Below, one piece after another: positions 1 to 5,086 of a DNA stretch of 5,086 nucleotides. A program made the translations under genes and the position numbers. Source of the DNA: Bacteroidales bacterium. Its GTDB lineage: Bacteria > Bacteroidota > Bacteroidia > Bacteroidales > UBA3663. The stretch covers positions 1 through 5,086 of the forward strand of contig JAUNCV010000149.1 in NCBI GenBank assembly GCA_030526445.1, in the 5' to 3' direction. The notes beneath the pieces were generated by a model that ran no database searches, was not told the origin of the DNA, and saw nothing but the letters and a program-made list of their open reading frames with translations. The stretch's first letter is position 1. The number at the start of each line of letters is the position of its first letter.

Positions 1-9
1 GACGGATAT

Positions 10-65
10 AAAAATAAATCATCACCAAAGTGTCACATTTTTTGAGAGGCGTGACACTTTGGTGA
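10..65 (-). terminator. Perfect 15-bp inverted repeat; possible terminator for the GH13 gene
   Basis: Positions 22-36 (TCACCAAAGTGTCAC) and 51-65 are exact reverse complements, separated by a 14-nt loop. On the minus strand the hairpin is followed by a T-rich run (complement of about 10-21, TTTATTTTTATA), which is what a rho-independent terminator would look like. On the plus strand no T-run follows. The nearest upstream minus-strand gene ends at 208, about 140 bases earlier, which is rather far for its terminator. The arms also share the GTGAC core with the surrounding repeats, so the hairpin may belong to a repeat element instead. Confidence 0.4.
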
Positions 66-79
66 CGATTTGAAATGCA

Positions 80-144
80 TCCGTCACCGAAATATTTATT
101 ATATACTACTATTTATCAAACAATTAAAACAGCCAGGTGACGGA
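80..144. repeat. 9-bp inverted repeat TCCGTCACC/GGTGACGGA
   Basis: TCCGTCACC at 80-88 is the exact reverse complement of GGTGACGGA at 136-144, with a 47-base AT-rich spacer between them. The right arm is directly followed by a second GTGACGGA (145-152). The long spacer makes a simple terminator unlikely. Paired sites for a dimeric DNA-binding protein or the ends of a small repeat unit fit better, but neither is shown. Confidence 0.45.
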
Positions 145-207
145 GTGACGGATTTTCTGAAAAAATTTATTTTGTGAAATTCCTTGAAAAGGTTTGAATG
201 GTTTTCG

Positions 208-1929
208 TCAAATCAATGGCTCAATGAGCGCAACTTGGCCCGAAGGCTGGGTGAGGATTATATGTCCATCGGTGACTTCGACCACTTCGCCCGTATAGGC
301 ATTGCGCAATTTGCCAACAAGTGTGCCAACAGGAATAGGCTCGCCAACTTGTGGTTCAAGACTGATAACAACATTATCGTGAAGGTATGTGCGAAGCACG
401 GTCTTGGCATCGAGCTGCTGCTGACATCCTTTGCCCACAGCGGCATGACGCTGGCGGAACTGACCAAGACGCTGATAATGCGAAAGCAGTTCGGGGTTAG
501 GCAAATCCCAGCGATAATCGGAACGGAAAGCCTGAGCTCGGTCAACATTATTGATGGCATCGGTCATGGGTCGATTCACCTCGTCGCCATAGAATATTTG
601 AATGGCTCCGGGCGAAAGAAGGAATGTTGTGGCACAAGCCTCGGCATTATCGGCACTGGTTTCGCGGAAGTAGGCATTATTCAGATATGAGAACGGATAC
701 CAAGGTTTGCCCTGCCAAGTCTGCATTGAGTCGGCATATTGCTGCCAAACACCAATGATGTTGTCAAGATTTCCGTCCTTGGGGAACATCATATTGACCA
801 TGCTGCCAAAGCCCTGCTTTTCAAGGCTTGGAATACGGGTTATGAAAGCATCTTCATAATCGCCGGTAAACATGACCTCATCGGTCCACTTTGAGGCTGG
901 ATCTTCGGGATGGTTCTTACGCCAACGGGTCAATGCCTCATTGCATGCTCGATGCAGCTGTCCCCATCGTTCGGGCTCAACATACTGCACCACATCGCAA
1001 CGGAAACCATCAAGACCGAACTCTTCGACCCAAGCCGCTATGAAGCGAATCACTTGTTCGCATGGCGATACTGGTGAAGCCTGACGCAGTGCCTTCATAG
1101 CAGGCCAAGTCCACGCATCGTTCTCATTACCTTCACGTTGCCACTTTTTCTGCAAGAACAATGGAATATCAACCGGTTCTGTTTTTTCAGACAAGTAATC
1201 GGGCAAACCATAAAGCGTAGTCTTGAAGAAATCAGAGGATTCGGCAGGTTCGCGCAGCCACTGGCGGGTAAACCATTCGGGCGAATCGTAGAGCGAAGCG
1301 AGCCATGCATTATAATCTATTTCCTTATTATGCTTGATGGCTTCGGCCTCGGTAGTGATGCCAGGAACTGTGGCATAACCTTGCTGTATGGCATCGAGGA
1401 AAGTGGGGTAACCGCAGTCATTGATGTTGGCGCCCGACATGACGCGAATGCCCTGGCTATGCAGCAGGTTGATGAGTGTTCGATACTCTTCGATGGTGCC
1501 ATAGTTTTTATCCATCTGCGTATAGTCGAGCGGATAATAGCCATGATAACCGAAATGCGGAAACTCATTATGAACCCAACCGCTACCTGGCACCCAACCA
1601 TGAATCTGCTCATAAGGATCGGTGAGCCAAACGGCATCGATGCCCAACTGCGTGAAGTAACCCTCTTTGGCTTTCTGGATAATGCCAGCATAGTCTCCAC
1701 CATGGAAAGTGGCAGCATTCAGTCGTTCCGAACCATAGTCAACGCATCGGCCATACTGAATATCGTTGGTCGAATCGCCGTTACAAAATCGGTCGGTAAT
1801 AAGAAAATAGACAGTTGCTTTGTCCCACGAAAAAGTGGGCGAGGAAGGCGAATCAACGGGTTGCTGTTTGGCTGCACAAGAGCACAACAGCAAAGAGACG
1901 AATGCCCAAGGAGTAATTTTAGTGTTCAT
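208..1929 (-). CDS. MalS-like GH13 alpha-amylase family lipoprotein, active site degenerate
   Basis: This encodes a 573-residue protein. The start at 1929 is chosen because it gives a lipoprotein signal peptide (residues 1-17, LLLCS before Cys18); an in-frame ATG at 2034 would add 35 residues with no signal character and lies upstream of the likely promoter. A GH13 (beta/alpha)8 barrel spans about 36-490 and a small beta-rich C-terminal domain about 500-573. The stretches QIHGWV (108-113), YHGYYPLDY (128-136) and SPGAIQIFYGDE (439-450) resemble periplasmic MalS of enteric bacteria, as recalled. Region II is kept (GFRCD, Arg310 and nucleophile Asp312). Region I reads SGANIND (165-171), so the invariant Asp is Gly166 and the His is Asp171. 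Region III has TGDYE (355-359), with Asp357 where the acid/base Glu belongs. Region IV has YLNNAY (415-420), with Ala419-Tyr420 replacing His-Asp. The frame is intact, so this is not simple decay. It is probably an outer-membrane or periplasmic-face lipoprotein that binds alpha-glucan or has altered activity. No susC/susD-like gene is visible beside it. The family call is firm; activity is doubtful. Confidence 0.9.
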   Translation of the reverse strand: MNTKITPWAFVSLLLCSCAAKQQPVDSPSSPTFSWDKATVYFLITDRFCNGDSTNDIQYGRCVDYGSERLNAATFHGGDYAGIIQKAKEGYFTQLGIDAVWLTDPYEQIHGWVPGSGWVHNEFPHFGYHGYYPLDYTQMDKNYGTIEEYRTLINLLHSQGIRVMSGANINDCGYPTFLDAIQQGYATVPGITTEAEAIKHNKEIDYNAWLASLYDSPEWFTRQWLREPAESSDFFKTTLYGLPDYLSEKTEPVDIPLFLQKKWQREGNENDAWTWPAMKALRQASPVSPCEQVIRFIAAWVEEFGLDGFRCDVVQYVEPERWGQLHRACNEALTRWRKNHPEDPASKWTDEVMFTGDYEDAFITRIPSLEKQGFGSMVNMMFPKDGNLDNIIGVWQQYADSMQTWQGKPWYPFSYLNNAYFRETSADNAEACATTFLLSPGAIQIFYGDEVNRPMTDAINNVDRAQAFRSDYRWDLPNPELLSHYQRLGQFRQRHAAVGKGCQQQLDAKTVLRTYLHDNVVISLEPQVGEPIPVGTLVGKLRNAYTGEVVEVTDGHIILTQPSGQVALIEPLI

Positions 1930-1971
1930 AAGGGAATGCGTTATTAGATGTTTGAAGCATAATTGCCGCTG

Positions 1972-2002
1972 CAAAAGTACTGATAAATTGCAAGGAAAAC
2001 AA
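1972..2002 (-). promoter_or_regulatory. Bacteroidales-type promoter of the GH13 gene
   Basis: On the minus strand TACTTTTG (1979 down to 1972) matches the Bacteroidales -7 consensus TAnnTTTG exactly. Twenty bases upstream, CTTG (2003 down to 2000) is a partial match to the -33 TTTG element at normal spacing. Transcription would begin near 1965, giving a leader of roughly 35-40 nt before the ATG at 1929. It lies just past the hairpin that ends the upstream operon, so the GH13 gene is probably its own transcription unit. No Shine-Dalgarno sequence precedes the ATG, as is usual in this phylum. Confidence 0.55.
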
Positions 2003-2010
2003 GTGCGAAA

Positions 2011-2080
2011 AGATGGAATATAAATATCGGACAAGATAAATAGCTGAATATAAAGGTTGTGCTAAATATCTTGCCCGATA
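2011..2080 (-). terminator. Hairpin terminator after the three-gene operon
   Basis: Positions 2025-2038 and 2067-2080 form a 14-bp stem. Every pair is Watson-Crick except 2031/2074, which is an A/C mismatch on the plus strand but a U-G wobble in minus-strand RNA, so the structure fits minus-strand transcripts better. Inside it, after a 2x2 internal loop, TAGC/GCTA (2041-2044/2061-2064) adds four more pairs around a 16-nt loop. The stem starts three bases after the stop codon at 2083, and on the minus strand it is followed by the T-rich TTTATATT (2024 down to 2017). Position and structure suit an intrinsic terminator, although the U tract is imperfect. Confidence 0.6.
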
Positions 2081-2082
2081 AA

Positions 2083-2829
2083 TTATAACTTTGATATAAT
2101 GGCATAATACTCGGCAGCCAAGTCGGCATAAGAGTAAAAAGTGGTAGAAGACGTGGGAATGAAATCGGTATGATAGGTTGTGGCCGATGACCAGCGATAG
2201 AGCAAGTCGAGATTGCCCGAACCCGCTGTTGTTGGCCAAGTGACACCATGATTGTAGGCCGTGGCACAAAGGCGCACCTGTTCTTGAGGCGCCTGGGCCG
2301 AAAGTTCGGGGAAGTCAATGTAGAGCAAACGCAAGAAGAGTGCAAGATAAACGCTCTGCCAGAAAGGCGAAGTGAGACGCGCCATGCGGGCCTTGCGCGA
2401 CATCTGGTTCTGACCCGTATCGAAATAAATCTCTAACTGGCGGGAAAGGGGGCAACGCATCCATCGCTTTTCGAGGCTTTCGACAAACGAAGCCTTCATC
2501 TGAAAATGCCCTACAGAGAAATCGGCCCCAGCGCTTCCCTGCAGCATATAGGAACTGGTGGCGATGCGCTGTTCAATCTTGTCTTGCCAGTAGCTGTAGC
2601 GTATCAGTTCGGGATAAACAACGGCTTCGGCCAAAAGCGAATCAACCTGCATATCGGCCCAAACCGAGCGCCACGCATCTCGTTGCTCCTCGACATAGCG
2701 ATTGGCCTCGGTGCAGTTGAGTTGCCCGAGTTTTTGAGCAAAAGCAGTACCTCCCCCAAAGAGAGATACTGCCATTATTGTTATAACTATATGTTTCAGA
2801 GCATGTATGTGCATTTGATGATCTGGCAT
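2083..2829 (-). CDS. Secreted lysozyme/lytic-transglycosylase-like protein
   Basis: This encodes 248 residues, or 243 if translation begins at the second ATG (2814), which gives a more standard signal peptide. A signal peptide runs to about residue 31 (hydrophobic IVITIMAVSLFGGG, then AFA before Gln32), so the product is exported. The body has three marks that recall the lysozyme superfamily in order: a Glu within a helix (YPELIRYS, Glu74) where the catalytic acid would sit; VGHFQMK (106-112), like the G-x-x-Q-[IM] turn of lytic transglycosylases; and ATAYNHG (189-195), like their AAYNAG motif. Such an enzyme would cut the glycan strands of peptidoglycan in the periplasm. This is inferred from short motifs; overall similarity to a known family was not recognised. 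The gene overlaps the end of the upstream coding sequence by 34 bp (19 bp from the later start), which suggests translational coupling. It is followed at once by a terminator-like hairpin, so it is the last gene of the operon. Confidence 0.8.
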   Translation of the reverse strand: MPDHQMHIHALKHIVITIMAVSLFGGGTAFAQKLGQLNCTEANRYVEEQRDAWRSVWADMQVDSLLAEAVVYPELIRYSYWQDKIEQRIATSSYMLQGSAGADFSVGHFQMKASFVESLEKRWMRCPLSRQLEIYFDTGQNQMSRKARMARLTSPFWQSVYLALFLRLLYIDFPELSAQAPQEQVRLCATAYNHGVTWPTTAGSGNLDLLYRWSSATTYHTDFIPTSSTTFYSYADLAAEYYAIISKL

Positions 2830-4778
2830 ACCTTCTCGCCATTAGGTTTTTCTATCTGACGGATATCGGCCCAAACGAGGCAGTTCTTCTGGCGGCCAAT
2901 GGCAACCGGATAAATGGTATCGCCCTCGGGCAAACTGAAATAACCGCCCTCCTGAACATAGCGAACCGTGCGCAGACCATCGTCGGATGTCCAGCTCTGC
3001 GATGGCGCTTTCTCCACACCTGGCACATTCTTCTGCGATGGCTTCACATTGTCCATGCAGACCCACTTGCCGTTGTTATACTGATACACATGGCTATTAT
3101 TATCGGCATCATATACACTCTTAAATATCGTCTTACCGCTCAGCACATTATCGAGAGTTGTAGCCACAAAGTTCTCGCCCCACCACCAATATTCGTGCTC
3201 CTGGAGGGTGATTTCCTTGACAACCTCTTCTTTATAGAGCGGTGGATAAGAAACAGGAATTTCGGAATAGGCTCCAGCCAGCATGCCACAGGCATCGAGA
3301 ACTGCATTGAGCGGAATGCGATAGAGCATACACTCAGGAATCAAATCATCCTCGATGGCCTGACGATTGTACTTGATCAAAGCAGGCAGATTGGCCTTCA
3401 TCTGTTCATAGCGCTGCTCAAGCTCGGCGCGCCATGCCTCTGCAGCACGCACGCGGTAGCTCTTAATAAGCCCCATAGCCTCTTGATAAAGAGGATTATA
3501 AACTGCAGGGTCGTCGGTAGAGAAAATCTTTTCGCGCAAGTCCATTACATGTTTGCGGTCGGCATCGGCAAAGGCATAAGCTTTGGTCGAAAACTCACGG
3601 AACGGCTTGTAAGCATTGATAATATTGAGGTTATAGGTCGATTGCTTCAAGCCAAATTCCATCATGGATTTCTGTCGCTCCTGCAACTCCTGAGCCAGTT
3701 TGAAGGCATTGCCAAATGCGGCACCGCCGTTGCCCTTTGCACTCTTCATGGCCTCCATAATCTCTTGCTGCATCTGCTTCTCGAAAGCCTTAGCTGCCTT
3801 CTGATCTTCGGCCGAAAGTTTGCTCTGATATTCGCGCACCTTGGCCTCGAAGGCTTTGTTCTTGACATCAGAGTCATTGCCTTCTGCCATGTTGGCCTTA
3901 GCGGTTGCCGTCAGTTCGGCCTGCACCTTCTTCATTTCGGCCGCACTCAAGCCGCAATATTTGCGCAGTTCGGCATCGTGCTTATCATAAACAGCATCGG
4001 CTGCCGACATTGACTGATTCATCATGCTATTGATCATGTCCATCTGAGTAGCTTCCTGGTCAGCCTTACTCATATTGTCATAGGCATCCATCTCCCTTTG
4101 AGCAGCTTCTACATCAAGGCCCTCGAGCAAATTGTTGCGCATCTTTTCGCCGATGCGCTCTTTTTCTTTCTCACTGGCTTTCTCGTCAAAGAGAATGTCG
4201 ATATCTGCATCAGTGAGACGATAGGTATCCTTCAGCATCTTTCGAGTGTGCTGCTCGGCCATTTCGGCCTGCTCCTTGTTACAGGTTTCATCGTCCATGA
4301 GCATTGAGGCACGCAAAGCCACACGCTGAATGGCCATGTAGTATTGCTTTTGGGCCTCCTCGGTTGGGTTTGCAATTTCTGCAGCCGAAGGAAGAGCGGG
4401 CAACTCATTGAAGAGAGGCACGGGGAACTTTGCCGAAGAGGGCGTAACCATGGCATCATCCCAACTGCCAGCAAAAGTTGACTTTCGCTCATATTTGCTC
4501 AGAAGCGCATAGTCGTTCTTGCCGATGTTTTCTGCAGCATCGGCTTGCAACTGTTCCATCTCAGCAGCACTCTTTTCGGCCTCCTGTGCCTGCTTCATCA
4601 TGCTGCCCATTTTGCTATTCTCGAACTTTTTGCCAGCTGCCTCCATCTTCTTATTGGCGGCCTGTGCAGCCTGCTGAGCCTTCTCCTTCATCTTGTTGAG
4701 GAAAGACTGACCTTCGGCCTGCTGTGGCATAGCCAAAGTAAGAGCAAGCGCTGTTATGGTGATAAAAATCTTTTTCAT
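2796..4778 (-). CDS. Secreted helical/coiled-coil protein of unknown function
   Basis: This encodes 660 residues. It starts at an ATG preceded by an AT-rich leader with no Shine-Dalgarno sequence, 24 bp after the OmpA-family stop. The signal peptide MKKIFITITALALTLA leads to probable cleavage near residue 23 (AEG before Gln24); there is no lipobox and no later membrane segment. Residues about 25-85 and 200-460 are rich in Ala, Glu, Lys, Gln and Met with heptad-like spacing, consistent with long helices or coiled coils, broken by a Gly-rich stretch (GNGGAAFGN, 349-357). The last 180 residues change character: an aromatic segment EYWWWGENF (529-537), then many short beta-like stretches with Tyr, Trp and Val. 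The protein is therefore a helical rod plus a C-terminal beta domain. I do not recognise the family. Its place between a peptidoglycan-binding OmpA protein and a lysozyme-like protein suggests a periplasmic or cell-envelope scaffold, which is inference only. Confidence 0.88.
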   Translation of the reverse strand: MKKIFITITALALTLAMPQQAEGQSFLNKMKEKAQQAAQAANKKMEAAGKKFENSKMGSMMKQAQEAEKSAAEMEQLQADAAENIGKNDYALLSKYERKSTFAGSWDDAMVTPSSAKFPVPLFNELPALPSAAEIANPTEEAQKQYYMAIQRVALRASMLMDDETCNKEQAEMAEQHTRKMLKDTYRLTDADIDILFDEKASEKEKERIGEKMRNNLLEGLDVEAAQREMDAYDNMSKADQEATQMDMINSMMNQSMSAADAVYDKHDAELRKYCGLSAAEMKKVQAELTATAKANMAEGNDSDVKNKAFEAKVREYQSKLSAEDQKAAKAFEKQMQQEIMEAMKSAKGNGGAAFGNAFKLAQELQERQKSMMEFGLKQSTYNLNIINAYKPFREFSTKAYAFADADRKHVMDLREKIFSTDDPAVYNPLYQEAMGLIKSYRVRAAEAWRAELEQRYEQMKANLPALIKYNRQAIEDDLIPECMLYRIPLNAVLDACGMLAGAYSEIPVSYPPLYKEEVVKEITLQEHEYWWWGENFVATTLDNVLSGKTIFKSVYDADNNSHVYQYNNGKWVCMDNVKPSQKNVPGVEKAPSQSWTSDDGLRTVRYVQEGGYFSLPEGDTIYPVAIGRQKNCLVWADIRQIEKPNGEKVCQIIKCTYML

Positions 4779-4802
4779 AATATTGATTGTTAGAATGATA
4801 CT

Positions 4803-5086
4803 TTATTTCTTAACGAACTCAACGCGACGGTTCTTGGCGCGGCCCTCTTCGGTGCTATTGTCGGCCAATGGGCTGTGGCTGCCCTTGCCCACAGCGGTGA
4901 GGCGAGAAGCGGCGATGCCTTGCTCCACGAGAGCGGCAACAATGGCCTCGGCACGTTTCTGAGAGAGAGGATCGTTCACCTTGTCGCTACCAGTAGCGTC
5001 ACAGTGGCCCTGCACCTCAAAGTTGAGGCTGGCATCGCCCTGCATCAGTTTGGCTTCGACTGCGCCGTGGCATCTCTGGGCACCGC
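4803..5086 (-). CDS. OmpA-family peptidoglycan-binding protein, C-terminal part
   Basis: The frame stays open to the right edge of the window, so only the last 93 complete codons are seen; the N-terminus lies beyond 5086, and the Met codon at 5045 is internal, not the start. The visible part is an OmpA C-terminal (OmpA/MotB) domain: FEVQGHCDATGS, then LSQKRAEAI, GIAASRLTAVGKG and NRRVEF at the end. The Asp of GHCD and the Arg of QKRA are 15 residues apart, the same spacing as the Asp/Arg pair that grips diaminopimelate in the Acinetobacter OmpA domain, so peptidoglycan binding in the periplasm is expected. The usual Thr of GHTD is Cys here, and a second Cys lies 23 residues earlier (in RCHG). 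Whether the missing part is a beta-barrel, a lipoprotein anchor or another domain cannot be told. It is the first visible gene of the apparent operon. Confidence 0.93.
   Translation of the reverse strand, partial: GAQRCHGAVEAKLMQGDASLNFEVQGHCDATGSDKVNDPLSQKRAEAIVAALVEQGIAASRLTAVGKGSHSPLADNSTEEGRAKNRRVEFVKK

Larger units (their letters stand above)
1..152. repeat. Cluster of GTGAC-core repeats in AT-rich non-coding DNA
   Basis: The left 207 bases carry no supportable gene. Within the first 152 bases the pentamer GTGAC occurs on the plus strand at 51-55, 62-66, 137-141 and 145-149, and on the minus strand at 32-36 and 83-87. Two of the plus copies form a tandem GTGACGGA pair (137-144 and 145-152), and a partial copy (GACGGA) starts at position 1, so the cluster may continue outside the window. 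The copies are separated by very AT-rich DNA (about 91-130). Six copies in 150 bp is far more than chance would give. What the cluster does cannot be read from the sequence: it could be an intergenic repeat family, a binding array for a DNA-binding protein, or the edge of an element lying to the left. Confidence 0.6.

Noticed and set aside
22..152. CRISPR array
   Set aside because: The repeats are short, occur in both orientations and are unevenly spaced; there are no uniform repeat-spacer units and no cas genes.
184..690. Plus-strand 168-codon open frame near the left end
   Set aside because: It lies opposite the C-terminal third of the GH13 protein, has no promoter or start context, and its product shows no recognisable pattern.
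1138..1947. Plus-strand 269-codon open frame opposite the GH13 gene
   Set aside because: The minus strand here encodes recognisable GH13 motifs; the plus-strand product has no domain or signal features and is a shadow.
1930..2034. 35-residue N-terminal extension of the GH13 protein from an ATG at 2034
   Set aside because: It would place the promoter's -7 box inside the coding region and bury the lipoprotein signal peptide, while the ATG at 1929 gives a normal one.
1944..2345. Minus-strand 133- and 116-codon frames across the intergenic region
   Set aside because: They overlap the 3' part of the lysozyme-like gene in other frames and run through the terminator hairpin and promoter; no coding pattern is seen.
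2796..2829. Frameshift joining the coiled-coil and lysozyme-like genes into one protein
   Set aside because: The second frame begins with its own start codon and a complete signal peptide, which fits two separate exported proteins in a coupled overlap.
3090..4013. Plus-strand 307-codon open frame inside the coiled-coil gene
   Set aside because: It is antisense to a gene with a clear signal peptide, coherent coiled-coil composition and operon context. Its Leu/Ile/His-rich product is what the complement of Glu/Lys/Ala-rich codons gives.

Overview
The window looks like a piece of a Bacteroidota chromosome, probably order Bacteroidales and Prevotella- or Bacteroides-like. The reasons are moderate GC content, AT-rich leaders without Shine-Dalgarno sequences before two of the three visible start regions, a good match to the Bacteroidales -7 promoter box (TAnnTTTG), and lipoprotein/OmpA-rich envelope genes. 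No rRNA, tRNA, CRISPR array, transposase or phage gene is visible. All four supported genes lie on the minus strand, so transcription runs from position 5086 toward position 1.

Reading in the direction of transcription, the window opens inside an OmpA-family peptidoglycan-binding protein (4803-5086, N-terminus outside the window). After 24 bp comes a secreted 660-residue helical/coiled-coil protein of unknown function (2796-4778). Its 3' end overlaps the start of a secreted 248-residue protein (2083-2829) with lysozyme/lytic-transglycosylase-like motifs. These three genes look like one envelope operon. A strong hairpin immediately after the last stop codon (2025-2080) is the likely end of the transcript.

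A separate unit follows: a Bacteroidales-type promoter (about 1972-2002) drives a 573-residue lipoprotein of the GH13 alpha-amylase family, closest in motif pattern to periplasmic MalS (208-1929). The fold signatures are kept, but several invariant active-site residues are replaced: the region I Asp by Gly and the region IV His-Asp by Ala-Tyr, with the acid/base Glu position holding Asp. It is probably a pseudo-enzyme or a strongly altered one.

The remaining 207 bp at the left end hold no gene. They contain a dense cluster of GTGAC-core repeats, including a perfect 15-bp inverted repeat (22-36/51-65) and a tandem GTGACGGA pair (137-152). This may be a terminator, a repeat element, or a protein-binding array.

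The two most interesting items are the apparently inactivated MalS-like lipoprotein and the uncharacterised OmpA / coiled-coil / lysozyme-like operon. Nothing here proves a new defence or mobile system.
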